From assembly GCA_910585945.1 (NCBI GenBank), contig CAJUHZ010000021.1, positions 1-39,757 of the forward strand: 39,757 bases of DNA. The letters run 5' to 3'. The DNA is from an uncultured Bilophila sp. (GTDB lineage Bacteria > Desulfobacterota > Desulfovibrionia > Desulfovibrionales > Desulfovibrionaceae). Below, piece by piece: positions 23,756 to 33,561 of this stretch. Each line of letters starts with the position of its first letter. The first letter of the stretch is position 1. The notes under the pieces were generated by a model that saw only the letters and a program-made list of their open reading frames with translations, was not told the DNA's origin and did not search any database. Made by a program: the position numbers and the translations under genes.

Positions 23756-24754
23756 TCAGGGATCGACGCGCTCCGGCAGAAGAAACGCGGCCAGTTCCGC
23801 CGCATCGCAACCACCGAACATGCCTGCAAGGGGGAAGCCGGCAAGAACGGGGCGCATGGCCTCGGGTGTATACTCAAGGCCGATCAGGGACTTTTCCAGA
23901 TCTTCAAGCCCGCCTTCTGGCGAAACCATGAAAAAATCGCCGTACATGCGGAAGCCGGCCACGCGCCCGCCCCTGACCTCGAACAGCGCCTCGACAAGGC
24001 CCCAGGAGAACCGGCGCGTCTTGCGCTCCGTGAAGGGCGGGGAAACGCCGTAGGTCCAGTCCGGGCAAGCGTATTTTTCGTCCCGCAGGCGGCGGGCTTC
24101 CGCCATGTCCGCATCTCTCGGCGTGTACAGGGGGCCGTCGCGCCGGGCGAGAAGGGCCGCGCGCACGTCCGCGGCGTCCAGCGGGCGCGCATCCGCAAGG
24201 TTGCCCACCCTGGCGCGCACCGACGCTACCCCTTTGGATTGAAACTTTTCGGGGCTTGCATCCAGCGCCAGAGCAAGCGCGTCCAGATCGGCATTTACCA
24301 GAATGCAGCCATGATGCAGAAAGCCGCCTCCCCGGCGGCACTGCGCCACGCCGCCTACCTTGCGCCCGTTCAGCATCATGTCGTTACGGCCGGAAAGCGT
24401 CACAGGCACGCCCAGGGCGCGCACGGCGTCAGCCACGGGCGCGGCCGCCTCCCCGAACGTCGGGAAGCTTCCCGCCTGCTCCAGCGGGCGCACAAAGGTA
24501 TAATTGAGCGTGCCGGGATCGTGATAGACCGCGCCGCCGCCGGTCATGCGCCGCACAACAGCGATGCCGTGTTCACGCACATACGCGGCATTGATTTCCC
24601 CCCGCGCGTTCTGAAAGCGCCCGACTACAACCGTCGGCCTGTTCTGCCACAACATGACAAAGCCGGGATGCCCCGGTTTCATGCGCCCGAGCAGCACTTC
24701 TTCCAGCGCCAGATTCAATGCGGGATCATCGCCCCGGTGATCGATCCAGTACAT
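23756..24754 (-). CDS. lplA: Lipoate-protein ligase A
   Basis: Cytoplasmic enzyme of 332 residues that activates lipoate with ATP and attaches it to lysines of lipoyl domains. The LplA/LipB fold signatures are present: 'NLALEEVLL', 'VVVGRFQNARGEIN', 'RRMTGGGAVYHDPGTLNYTF', 'GRNDMMLNGRKVGGVAQ' (catalytic lysine) and 'FLHHGCILVNADL'. The C-terminal accessory domain follows (from about residue 245). The ATG at 24754, preceded by GTGGAG, gives a length close to E. coli LplA; the frame is open 84 nt further upstream. It stands alone here. The only lipoyl-acceptor gene in the window is the H-protein-like gene at 37185-37574, a plausible client. Confidence 0.92.
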   Translation of the reverse strand: MYWIDHRGDDPALNLALEEVLLGRMKPGHPGFVMLWQNRPTVVVGRFQNARGEINAAYVREHGIAVVRRMTGGGAVYHDPGTLNYTFVRPLEQAGSFPTFGEAAAPVADAVRALGVPVTLSGRNDMMLNGRKVGGVAQCRRGGGFLHHGCILVNADLDALALALDASPEKFQSKGVASVRARVGNLADARPLDAADVRAALLARRDGPLYTPRDADMAEARRLRDEKYACPDWTYGVSPPFTERKTRRFSWGLVEALFEVRGGRVAGFRMYGDFFMVSPEGGLEDLEKSLIGLEYTPEAMRPVLAGFPLAGMFGGCDAAELAAFLLPERVDP

Positions 24755-25089
24755 GATTCGGTTCTCCACATATAGTTGCCGCATCCCGCACATCAGGCAG
24801 CCCGTCAGCCTCGCCGCCGTAAAGGAGCCGAAGGCCACGTCTTCCGACGGAACATCGCCGGGACGCGCTGCTTTTCATGACGGATCGCCTCAGGACGAGC
24901 CGAAAAGGCACGCGACAAACCGGGCCGCCAGCAAGGGAATTCCTCATGACTGCCCACAGGCTTTGTAATATATTGTACCGGGTTACGCCAGAGGGGATCG
25001 CTTGCAAGGTTCAGACTGGCCTGGCTTGCCGACACGCCGGCGCGCGGAAAAATTTTTGCGGAAATTTCCTCCCCACTCCCAAAAAAGAC
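24755..25089. other. Intergenic region upstream of lplA and tRNA-Leu
   Basis: About 370 bp between lplA and the tRNA. I find no gene and no convincing lplA promoter. An AT-rich stretch around 24960-24980 (tgtaatatattgta) interrupts the GC-rich sequence. Confidence 0.4.
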
Positions 25090-25118
25090 TTGCAACCGGT
25101 TCGGCTTTGGCGTACAAA
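25090..25118 (+). promoter_or_regulatory. Promoter of tRNA-Leu
   Basis: TTGCAA (25090-25095), 17-nt spacer, TACAAA (25113-25118), 9 nt before the mature tRNA 5' end at 25128. Confidence 0.55.
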
Positions 25119-25127
25119 ATGCTCCGC

Positions 25128-25212
25128 GCCGAGGTGGTGGAATTGGTAGACACGCTATCTTGAGGTGGTAGTGGGAATTCCTGTGCGGGTTCGAGTCCCG
25201 CCCTCGGCACCA
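25128..25212 (+). tRNA. tRNA-Leu (anticodon GAG)
   Basis: An 85-nt class II tRNA. Acceptor stem gccgagg (25128-25134) pairs with cctcggc (25202-25208), followed by A and an encoded CCA (25210-25212). The anticodon arm is ctatc-TTGAGGT-ggtag, giving GAG, which reads CUC/CUU. A long variable arm (gtgggaattcctgtgc region) and the T arm gcgggTTCGAGTcccgc confirm tRNA-Leu. It marks the sharp left edge of the AT-rich island. Confidence 0.95.
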
Positions 25213-25225
25213 TGAAAGAATCATT

Positions 25226-25276
25226 AAGCCCTACAAAGTTTCAACACCTTGTAGGGCTTTGATTTTTCTGTTTTCT
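25226..25276 (+). terminator. Terminator of the tRNA-Leu transcript
   Basis: Perfect 11-bp stem aagccctacaa (25226-25236) / ttgtagggctt (25249-25259), followed by TGATTTTTCTGTTTT. Confidence 0.85.
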
Positions 25277-25317
25277 TCCTGCTCCCGTGAGCTCATCGCA
25301 ATACGGTATATCAATCA

Positions 25318-26094
25318 ATGAATGATCTTATTCAGCAGCGTGAACATTTTGAAAAAATTGCTGATACCTATTTTCAATTACGAAATGATGCAAAACACCT
25401 TTTTTTAAAAAAACAGATATGGGAAAAATTTTTTTCAAACGTCCCTATACCGGAGCATGATCGTCTGCATGTTCTTGAAGCAATGTGCGGTTATGCTGAA
25501 TTTTATGAAATTTTACGGGATCACAGCAATAAAGAATTTCTCTTTGATGCGTTTGATTTTTCAGAAAAGATGGTGACCTTTGCAAAAGAAAGAAATCCAC
25601 ATATTAATATCTGGATACAGGATATAACAAAATTTGTACCCAGTGCTGGAACTTATGATATAATATGTATTATAGGTGGACTACATCATGTATATCGACA
25701 TATAGATACTATATTAAAAAATATCAATATGTCATTATCTAAAAATGGTATTTTCATAAATCTCGAACCAACTCATAATAATCTGCTATTCACAATGATA
25801 AGGAAAATAATCTACAGAAAAAATTCATTTTTTGATGCAGATACAGAGCGCGGGTTTTCCACCATAGAACTAAATACAAAAGTGCAATACTATGGCCTAA
25901 ACCTTGTACATCAAATATACCCTGGTCTTCTAGCATATGTTCTCTGGTACAATCCAGATGCCTTTCCTATCCTTAACAAGGGGAGTCTCTCTTTTGCTAA
26001 AAAACTTATTTGTGCTGAAAGTAAAATATGGAATACAAAGTTTGCACGTTTTTTATCCTTTGCTACATTGAGTTGTTATCGTAAAGAATCATAA
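25318..26094 (+). CDS. SAM-dependent methyltransferase (class I)
   Basis: 258-residue cytoplasmic protein with a Rossmann-type methyltransferase core. The glycine-rich SAM-binding motif is altered ('LHVLEAMCGYAEFYEIL'), motif II acidic residue region is 'LFDAFDFSEKMVTFAKER', and later come 'YDIICIIGGLHHV' and 'KNGIFINLEPTHNN'. The likely target is a sugar or lipid-linked intermediate, inferred from the glycosyltransferase genes downstream. Base composition is strongly AT-rich, unlike the flanking genes, a sign of transfer. The ATG at 25318 has no clear ribosome site. It is first in a tight four-gene row; the next gene begins 17 nt after its stop. Confidence 0.78.
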   Translation: MNDLIQQREHFEKIADTYFQLRNDAKHLFLKKQIWEKFFSNVPIPEHDRLHVLEAMCGYAEFYEILRDHSNKEFLFDAFDFSEKMVTFAKERNPHINIWIQDITKFVPSAGTYDIICIIGGLHHVYRHIDTILKNINMSLSKNGIFINLEPTHNNLLFTMIRKIIYRKNSFFDADTERGFSTIELNTKVQYYGLNLVHQIYPGLLAYVLWYNPDAFPILNKGSLSFAKKLICAESKIWNTKFARFLSFATLSCYRKES

Positions 26095-26109
26095 ATCAGA
26101 GAGACATAA

Positions 26110-27079
<970 letters not shown>

Positions 27080-27083
<4 letters not shown>

Positions 27084-27418
27084 TGATATCTTTCAAAATT
27101 CTTATTTCTCTTTTAGCATATGTAATATTGAGTACATATGGACTCTATAAAATCAAACAATCACCAAGTTTTTACTCTATTGATTTTTTATCTGGATTTA
27201 TTGCATATGGCTCCGGATTTATTCTTTGGCTATATATGCTGAAAAAATTTCCTCTCAGTATCATCTTTCCACTGTGTTCATGCCTGCTCTTGATAGGGAC
27301 ACAAGCAATTGGTTACTGCTTATTACATGAAGCTTTTTCCATAAAAAAAGCCTTGGCTACATGTTTTGCTGCTATAGCTATATTATTATTATCCATAGAT
27401 ACCACATCAGGAGTGTAA
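27080..27418 (+). CDS. Small four-helix membrane protein (SMR/EamA-like, putative lipid-linked sugar flippase)
   Basis: 112 residues with four hydrophobic helices (about 5-24, 34-55, 62-83, 88-107). The size and the pattern 'SGFILWLYMLKKFPLSIIFPLCSCLLLIGTQAIGYCLLHEAFSIKKALATCFAAIAILLLS' resemble SMR/EamA-type proteins such as ArnE/ArnF. By position between the GtrB-like and large membrane glycosyltransferase genes it would flip the undecaprenyl-phosphate sugar, the role GtrA has in Gtr systems. The start overlaps the upstream stop (ATGA), so it is coupled to the phase-variable gene. Function is inferred from context and topology. Confidence 0.7.
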
Positions 27419-27420
27419 AA

Positions 27421-29259
27421 ATGAACAAATTTAATTTATTTTTTGAAAAAAAATTTTCTATATATGCAATATTGATTTTTTCTATAGCTATTACATCATT
27501 TGTTCTATTTCCAATGACAACAGCATGGTTTTGGATTATTGATGATCATGAATTAATAAAATATGCAAACTCATTTAAAAATAGTGAGAACTTCTTTTCT
27601 GCTTTTAAAGATATACTAGATAATACAGAAGTTTGTTACTTAAGTACTGCTACAAGATACAGGCCCGTATACTATATTTTTCGTATAATACAGGCATATT
27701 TTTTTAAATTTGAGCCTTCATTCTATTTTGCCATGAATGGAATCCTCCTCTGTGGAGGATTGTTTGCCTTGGGAATGGCGGCCAATCGCTTTTTCAGTTG
27801 GCCAATGACAGTAGCCATTCTCATCGCAACCATGGTTCCGGGATTTCACTCCGATATGTGGGCAAGGCTGGGACCGGCTGAAAGAGATGCCTTTGCCTAT
27901 TCCATGGTTTTTCTGTGTGCATTTGCATATCATGACAAAAGTCGATGGTCATGGCCTGTAAGTTGTACTACGACAGCACTTGCCATAGGTGTAAAGGAAA
28001 ATTTCTTATTATTATTGATCCCTCTGGCTTATCTGGCCTGGTTGCAGATACGGAAAAAGAATTATATTTCTCTTTTGTGGCTTCTTTTTCCACTCATTTC
28101 CGCTGCTCCTGTTCTTTATGTAATCACACGTATTGTTTTTATAACCAAAATAGATATTTATAATACAAATGCAAGTATCGAAAAAAATATAGATATATTT
28201 TTTCAATTTTTCAAATCAAAAGTATTTTTTCTATACTTGTTTATTATAATATCCTATATTATTGTTTTACTTTTTTTTAAAAATTCATCAAATAGAAAGA
28301 AATTGAAAAAAATAATTATTTTATCATTATTTTATACTACAATTATTTTTATAATGACATGCGGTAATATCATATTCTATAGAGGAACTATCTGGGGTAG
28401 GTATGGTTTTCCATATTATTTTCTAATATGTATTAGTATTTTTATATTGATATACAATTTATTATATATTTTTGAAGAAAAATATAAAAAATATATAAAC
28501 GCTATCACTGTAATACTATCACTACCTATAATTATTATTTCCTGTCCACGGGTATATAAATTGTACAAAGATAATACTTTTCATAGCGAAAAAACAAGCT
28601 GTTTTCATGAAGTGATTAAAAATTGTAAAAAATACTCAAGTATTGTCTTGATACAAACAAGAGATGTTATTTCGTTTTATGAACCTTTTTTCAGTCTCAA
28701 AAATTTTCATGAAGCTGGCTTTATTCCAGAAGTTTTTTATGTTTCGTTCAAGAAGTCTGTATCCAATCCATTTTATGATTCTCTTGAAAAAGGTTTACAA
28801 TCGTCTATCAGTAACCAAAATTTGATTGAATTTGACTCCAGTCAATGTCTAATATCAATGGATTTTTACAATATACCATTCATTTTTGATCATGAAAAAA
28901 CATATCATAATATAAATCATATGCTCATAGATAACATACCTAATGCTGTAAAGAATGGAAATTATATGTTAACACAAAACACAAAATTTTTTATCCCTAC
29001 CTATAAGAATAGAAAACAGCCAACTATAATAGTATTTTCAGGTGAATTTGATAGAAATTTAAATGTAAGTTTTTCTATCAATGGTGAGCAGATAGAAAAA
29101 GGATCCATCATTTCTGATGAAAACCATATCAAAATAAATATTCCTACTGAAAACATGAGATCTATTATCCATCCATCATTTTTAGAGATAGAACTTTTAT
29201 TACCCAAAAATAGCAGAGATACAAAGATAAAAATTGCAGCTATTGAATTTTTACCTTGA
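27421..29259 (+). CDS. Large membrane protein, putative GT-C glycosyltransferase (GtrC-like)
   Basis: 612 residues. About eleven hydrophobic helices cover residues 12-385. The first extracytoplasmic loop carries an acidic 'WIIDDHELIKY' motif, the position and type of the catalytic D/E pair in GT-C enzymes. The last ~230 residues are a soluble, beta-rich periplasmic domain. By analogy to GtrC it would transfer the flipped sugar to a surface glycan. The frame is open upstream, but ATG 27421 has AGGAG in front and lies 2 nt after the preceding stop. Most of the gene is very AT-rich; about 27715-28090 is noticeably richer in GC, a possible recombination patch. I recognise no close named family. 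Confidence 0.72.
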   Translation: MNKFNLFFEKKFSIYAILIFSIAITSFVLFPMTTAWFWIIDDHELIKYANSFKNSENFFSAFKDILDNTEVCYLSTATRYRPVYYIFRIIQAYFFKFEPSFYFAMNGILLCGGLFALGMAANRFFSWPMTVAILIATMVPGFHSDMWARLGPAERDAFAYSMVFLCAFAYHDKSRWSWPVSCTTTALAIGVKENFLLLLIPLAYLAWLQIRKKNYISLLWLLFPLISAAPVLYVITRIVFITKIDIYNTNASIEKNIDIFFQFFKSKVFFLYLFIIISYIIVLLFFKNSSNRKKLKKIIILSLFYTTIIFIMTCGNIIFYRGTIWGRYGFPYYFLICISIFILIYNLLYIFEEKYKKYINAITVILSLPIIIISCPRVYKLYKDNTFHSEKTSCFHEVIKNCKKYSSIVLIQTRDVISFYEPFFSLKNFHEAGFIPEVFYVSFKKSVSNPFYDSLEKGLQSSISNQNLIEFDSSQCLISMDFYNIPFIFDHEKTYHNINHMLIDNIPNAVKNGNYMLTQNTKFFIPTYKNRKQPTIIVFSGEFDRNLNVSFSINGEQIEKGSIISDENHIKINIPTENMRSIIHPSFLEIELLLPKNSRDTKIKIAAIEFLP

Positions 29260-29740
29260 TGAAAAACTCTTTACAATAAAGCTCATTCACCAAAATATGG
29301 TTTTGGACGAATGCTCCCGGGTATGCCGCGGTGGTCAGACTCGCATCTGGCGTTAAAAATATTTCATATTGAATTATGGAGTCTGGTCCCGCAGGGATTC
29401 CCTCTTTTTATGTGCCTCTTTCCCCAAAACGGCCTGACAAAAAAATCACCTGATGCAAAAGAGGTATGGGAGACAGGCGTCCGGTTGCCGGAGTACAGTT
29501 CAGCTGAAGGAAGAAATCGCCAACACCAAACACGAAATCCTCAAGTGGGTGCTTGACATTGCTCGTACTCAGACCGTCGTTATCGACGCTATCATCGGCG
29601 TGGCTATTGCGCTTGTTGCGAAGTGACACCCCCTCCTGAGGAGTTTTCCCCGCCTTCCATGAGGTTGTTTCCAAAAATCGGTCCGGCAGAACGAATCCTC
29701 GAAGGCGGCAGCCTGGAGCGTATGTTCAGGAGCAACCACA
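29260..29740. other. Right boundary of the AT-rich island
   Basis: Composition returns from AT-rich to GC-rich within this stretch. It holds a weak inverted repeat (ccaaaa...ttttgg near 29291-29307) and a protein remnant (29457-29626). No copy of the tRNA-Leu 3' end is seen that could be an attachment-site repeat, and no integrase. Confidence 0.5.
29457..29626 (+). pseudogene. C-terminal remnant of a coiled-coil/membrane-anchor protein
   Basis: The frame ending at TGA 29624-29626 reads ...QLKEEIANTKHEILKW then VLDIARTQTVVIDAIIGVAIALVAK. A short charged helix leads into a hydrophobic tail, like the C-terminus of DUF1640/CCDC90-type small coiled-coil proteins. No matching start or N-terminal coiled coil lies upstream in this frame, so it looks like a truncated gene left at the island edge. 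The assignment to a family is tentative. Confidence 0.35.
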
Positions 29741-30685
29741 ATGCACGTTGATCGCCTCTTCAGGATCATCTTTTTGCTGATGAACGGTTCATGCACGACC
29801 GCCAAGGATCTGGCGCATCACTGTTCCGTCTCGGTCAGGACCATCCAGCGGGATCTGGATACATTGAGCCTTGCAGGCATTCCCGTATGCTCCAGCCGGG
29901 GCTATGGCGGGGGCGTCGGCCTGCTCAAGGAATTCACTCTTGATAAAACGTTCCTGACTGAGCAGGAACAGGCGGACATACTTCACGGATTACAGGCGCT
30001 CCAGGGAACCGGCTACTCCGGCGGCGCTGAATCGTTCCACAAATTCGCCGCCATCTTCAGAAAAAAAGCGGCAGACTGCTGGTTGCGCGTGGATTTTTCG
30101 TCCTGGTGCGCTTCCGGATTCGACAGGGAAAAATTTGCGCGGCTGAAAGAAGCAATCCTCAATAAAAAGGTTATCGAGTTCACTTACTTCAGTTCAGAAA
30201 ACCGTATTTCGGAACGAATTGCGGAACCATTGTGTCTGCTATTCCGGGAGCGGGCCTGGTATGTCTGCATGTTTGACCGCAAAAAAAACCGCGAAATAGT
30301 GCTCCGGGCTTCCCGCATCCGCGACTTGCGCGTGACGGCCGAAAGCTTCGAGCGCGTCATGCGGGAAGATCCAATGGCAACCCCGGACTATTCAACCTCA
30401 TACGAATTGCAGCGAGTGGTGCTCCGCGTGGCGTCGGAATGTGCATTCCGGGTCTTTGACGAATTTCCGGAGCAGGACATTCATCCGCAGGCTGACGGAA
30501 CATTCCTGATTGACGAGCCAATGCCCATCAATCAATGGCTCATCGGCTATCTCCTTTCATTCGCTGATGGCATTGAAGTCATCGAACCGTTAACGCTCCG
30601 GAATACTTTGAAAGAAAAAATTCGCTCAATGCAGGAGAAATATGACGAACAGCTGTCCGATTCCCGGCGTACAGTGCGCTCATGA
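29741..30685 (+). CDS. WYL-domain transcriptional regulator (YafY type)
   Basis: Cytoplasmic DNA-binding protein of 314 residues. The N-terminal HTH_11/DeoR-type winged helix is about residues 1-60 ('MNGSCTTAKDLAHHCSVSVRTIQRDLDTLSLAGIPV'), followed by the glycine-rich 'SRGYGGGVGLL'. A WYL domain lies near residues 140-215 ('VIEFTYFSSENRISERIAEPLCLLFRERAWYVCMFDRKKN') and a C-terminal extension (WCX) after it. WYL regulators respond to nucleic acid or small ligands. AGGAGC lies upstream of the ATG. Its stop is 32 nt before the nitroreductase start, so it may regulate that gene. Confidence 0.88.
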   Translation: MHVDRLFRIIFLLMNGSCTTAKDLAHHCSVSVRTIQRDLDTLSLAGIPVCSSRGYGGGVGLLKEFTLDKTFLTEQEQADILHGLQALQGTGYSGGAESFHKFAAIFRKKAADCWLRVDFSSWCASGFDREKFARLKEAILNKKVIEFTYFSSENRISERIAEPLCLLFRERAWYVCMFDRKKNREIVLRASRIRDLRVTAESFERVMREDPMATPDYSTSYELQRVVLRVASECAFRVFDEFPEQDIHPQADGTFLIDEPMPINQWLIGYLLSFADGIEVIEPLTLRNTLKEKIRSMQEKYDEQLSDSRRTVRS

Positions 30686-30717
30686 ATGGTCGGGAACACA
30701 AAAAAACGGAGAGCGAA

Positions 30718-31341
30718 ATGAACGTGTACGAAGCAATTGAGGCGCGGAGAACCATTCGGGATTTTGAAGACAAGCCGGTTGCAATCGACGCCATCGAGCG
30801 GATCATCGGCGCGGGCCTGAAAGCGCCCACCAACAACCACTTGCGTCAATGGGAATTTGTCATTGTGAACGACAGGGAGGAGAGAGCAAGACTTCTGAGA
30901 GTAAAAACCATGGTCAGCCGGGAAGAATGCGACAAAATGCTGGACGGCTTCGGTCTGACCGATTCTGTTCAGCGCGACATGTTTCATCAGGCCATGCCCC
31001 GACAATTCTCCATGCTCTATACCGCCGGTTGCCTGATCCTTCCCTTCTTCAGGGTTCGGGAACCGTTGCTCCAGCCGAGTTCATTGAGTTCTCTCAATGA
31101 TTTCGCCTCAATCTGGTGCTGTATTGAAAACATGCTGCTGGCGGCGGCTTCAGAAGGAATATTCGGCGTGACCTGCATCCCAATGACTGATGAATCAGAA
31201 CATGTCAAAACGATTGTCGGACACCCTGACAACTATGTCATGCCATGTTATCTTGCTTTGGGATACCCTGCCCAGAATGCCGTCAGGCCCTCTCAAAAAT
31301 CTGTTGCCGGCAAAGACAAAATCCATATGTCGAGATGGTGA
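30718..31341 (+). CDS. Nitroreductase-family FMN oxidoreductase
   Basis: 207 residues. Nitroreductase-fold signatures include 'YEAIEARRTIRDFEDKPV' (FMN-binding arginines), 'GAGLKAPTNNHLRQWEFVIV' and a C-terminal 'GVTCIPMTDESEHVKTIVGHPDNYVMPCYLALGYP'. Family members reduce nitro compounds, flavins or quinones with NAD(P)H. The ATG at 30718 is preferred because of the GGAGAG site in front. An upstream ATG at 30682 overlaps the stop of the WYL regulator and would add 12 residues. The substrate is unknown. Confidence 0.85.
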   Translation: MNVYEAIEARRTIRDFEDKPVAIDAIERIIGAGLKAPTNNHLRQWEFVIVNDREERARLLRVKTMVSREECDKMLDGFGLTDSVQRDMFHQAMPRQFSMLYTAGCLILPFFRVREPLLQPSSLSSLNDFASIWCCIENMLLAAASEGIFGVTCIPMTDESEHVKTIVGHPDNYVMPCYLALGYPAQNAVRPSQKSVAGKDKIHMSRW

Positions 31342-31469
31342 AGCAAGCCCTGTCGGGTGATCTCCTGCCAGACAGCGGGGCAGTCTGGCGTACTGCCGCG
31401 TCAATCCGCATCCTGCGTTGGGGCCGGTCCCGCAAACTCCATGAAACATCTCGCCAACTTTGAGGAACA

Positions 31470-31491
31470 GGGCGGACGCGGCCGTCCGCCC
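31470..31491 (-). terminator. Hairpin downstream of tctB
   Basis: A perfect 9-bp stem, gggcggacg (31470-31478) / cgtccgccc (31483-31491), with a 4-nt loop. It lies 40 nt after the tctB stop on the minus strand, followed by TGTTCCTC, a poor U tract. It probably ends the TTT operon. Confidence 0.5.
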
Positions 31492-31530
31492 CGTTCCGGA
31501 AGGAAAATCCGGAGAGGAGGGAGATCCGGA

Positions 31531-31977
31531 TTATCCGAAGAAAGGTTCCGGGAAATAGATGTGCATGATGCTGGTGAAGAATACATGGAAAAACAGGATG
31601 AACGCCGCTGTGAACGCAAGATTCGCGAGCAGCGTCCTGCCGTTTTTGCGGGGAGTCAGCACGGTCAGCATGGCGAGCATACCGGCAGCCATGCAGACGT
31701 TGAACGAAACGTACATCGCGCCCAGAACCTGCACGACGAAAATCCCGGCCACAAGACACCAGCGCCGCGGGGGGATATCTCCGAAGAAGGGCATTTCTCC
31801 CCGGCCCGCCACAACAGCCCTGATCCCCAGCAGGACGCCGCAACCCATAAGCAGGTACAGCACGCACAGTGGAAAGAGCACGCCTTCACGGGGGATGCCG
31901 TCAAGCTGACTCCGCATGACAAGGCCGAAGGCAAGGAGAAATGCGGCGCTCAGAAGATCTACGGTACGTTCTTTCAT
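31531..31977 (-). CDS. tctB: TTT transporter small permease subunit (TctB family)
   Basis: 148-residue inner-membrane protein with four hydrophobic helices. The N-terminus 'MKERTVDLLSAAFLLAFGLVM' and the C-terminal 'FTAAFILFFHVFFTSIMHIYFPEPFF' are typical of TctB. It is the small membrane partner of TctA. The ATG at 31977 has an AGGAAGG site and lies 17 nt after the tctA stop. The operon order is tctC-tctA-tctB, rather than the tctCBA order of Salmonella. Confidence 0.88.
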   Translation of the reverse strand: MKERTVDLLSAAFLLAFGLVMRSQLDGIPREGVLFPLCVLYLLMGCGVLLGIRAVVAGRGEMPFFGDIPPRRWCLVAGIFVVQVLGAMYVSFNVCMAAGMLAMLTVLTPRKNGRTLLANLAFTAAFILFFHVFFTSIMHIYFPEPFFG

Positions 31978-31993
31978 TGGAACCTTCCTGAAG

Positions 31994-33496
31994 TCATTTT
32001 TGACCGGCTTTCCCGGCTCTGCATTCCTTCCAGATGGAATACCCGAGAGAAAGCAGCGTGAGGCAGATGAGCGCAAGGCTCTGCGGGCGCGAGAAGAAGA
32101 ACAGCATGATGTTGCCTTCCGCCGATCCGAGATGGAGCGACAGCTTGAATCCCTCCTCCATTGTGGTCCCCAGAATAAGCCCGAGCGCCATGGGAGCGAC
32201 CCCATATCTGAACCGTACCAGCACATAGCCGAGCAGGCCGCACGCCGCCATGGACAGCACGTCCATCAACGAACTGCCGATGGAATACGAACCGACTACC
32301 GACAGCGCCAGAATGGCCACAACAAGGAAATGCTGCGGGATTTGCAGCGCCCGCACAAAGATGCGCACCAGCACAAGACCGAGCAGCAGGATGAGGATGT
32401 TCGACAGAATCAGCCCGAACGTATAGGTGAACACAATGTCGCCCTGCTCGGCGAAGAGATCGAAGCCCGGTTTCAGACCGTGGGTCATCAACGCCCCGAG
32501 CATCACGGCGGCAGGAGCGCTGCCGGGGATGCCGAGCGTGAGCATGGGGATCTGCGCTCCGCCCACCACGGCGTTGTTGCAGACTTCCGGAGCCATGACG
32601 CCTTCCATGACGCCCGTACCGAATTCTTCGGGCTTTTTCGAGAAGCGCTTGACTTCATTGTAGGCCACAAAGGAAGCGATGTTGCCGCCCGCGCCCGGCA
32701 TGATGCCCACGATGACGCCGATGACCCCGGATACGCCCACCACCCAGATCCGGCGGAAGAAATCCTTCAGCGTCTGCCAGAACACGCCGGGAGCGGGATT
32801 GTAGGGCGCCATGACGCCCTTTTCCCCGGCGGGGCGCAGAAGCAGCAGAGCCTGCGGAATGGCGAACAGCCCGATGAGCGCGGGGACCACATTGATCCCG
32901 CTCATGAGTTCCATGGTGTTGAAGGTGAAGCGCGGATGCCCCGTGACCGGGTCCATGCCCACACAGGCGAGAACAAGGCCGATAAGCGCCCCGATGACGC
33001 CCTTGAGCACGTTGCCCGACGAAAGCGAGGCGATGATCGTCAGCGCGAAGACGCACAGCCAGAACTGCTCGGGCGCGCCGAATTTCATGGACACGTTGGC
33101 AAGAGGCACGGACAGGAACAGCAGGGCCGAAACGCCGAAGATCCCGCCGAACACCGACGAGATCAGCGCCGTGAACAGGGCTTTTTGCGCCTGCCCCTTC
33201 ATTGCCAGGGTATGACCGTCGAACGTGGTGCACAGGGCCGCCGCCGTGCCCGGCGTGTTGATGAGAATGGCAGGGATGGACCCGCCGTACTCCGAGCCGC
33301 AGTACACGGAACCGAGCATCAGCAGGGCCGTGGCCGGCTCAAGCCCGAACGTGAAGGGCAGAAGCAGCGCGATCCCGAGCGTGCCGGACAAACCGGGGAT
33401 GGCTCCCATGATGATGCCGAAACAGGCGCTCAGCGTCATGAGCAGCAACGTTATCGGGTCGGACAGGTTGGAGAGGACTATCCACGGATCAAACAT
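31994..33496 (-). CDS. tctA: TTT transporter large permease subunit (TctA family)
   Basis: 500-residue inner-membrane subunit with about twelve helices. TctA signatures include 'IIMGAIPGLSGTLGIALLLPFTFGL', 'YCGSEYGGSIPAILINTPGTAAALCTTFDGHTLAMKGQA', 'GIMPGAGGNIASFVAYNEVKRFSK' and 'NNAVVGGAQIPMLTLGIPGSAPAAVMLGALMTHGLKPG'. It carries out ion-driven uptake of a carboxylate delivered by TctC. A GGGAG site precedes the ATG. Confidence 0.95.
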   Translation of the reverse strand: MFDPWIVLSNLSDPITLLLMTLSACFGIIMGAIPGLSGTLGIALLLPFTFGLEPATALLMLGSVYCGSEYGGSIPAILINTPGTAAALCTTFDGHTLAMKGQAQKALFTALISSVFGGIFGVSALLFLSVPLANVSMKFGAPEQFWLCVFALTIIASLSSGNVLKGVIGALIGLVLACVGMDPVTGHPRFTFNTMELMSGINVVPALIGLFAIPQALLLLRPAGEKGVMAPYNPAPGVFWQTLKDFFRRIWVVGVSGVIGVIVGIMPGAGGNIASFVAYNEVKRFSKKPEEFGTGVMEGVMAPEVCNNAVVGGAQIPMLTLGIPGSAPAAVMLGALMTHGLKPGFDLFAEQGDIVFTYTFGLILSNILILLLGLVLVRIFVRALQIPQHFLVVAILALSVVGSYSIGSSLMDVLSMAACGLLGYVLVRFRYGVAPMALGLILGTTMEEGFKLSLHLGSAEGNIMLFFFSRPQSLALICLTLLSLGYSIWKECRAGKAGQK

Positions 33497-33533
33497 GCGT
33501 ATCGCTCCCGTTTCACTGCTGAAGCGTCAATGA

Positions 33534-33555
33534 CGGGAGGGGGCGTCCCCTCCCG
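33534..33555 (-). promoter_or_regulatory. Intercistronic hairpin between tctC and tctA
   Basis: 9-bp GC-rich stem cgggagggg (33534-33542) / cccctcccg (33547-33555) immediately after the tctC stop. No U tract. Likely protects the tctC message, as at dctP. Confidence 0.6.
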
Positions 33556-33561
33556 ATGCAC

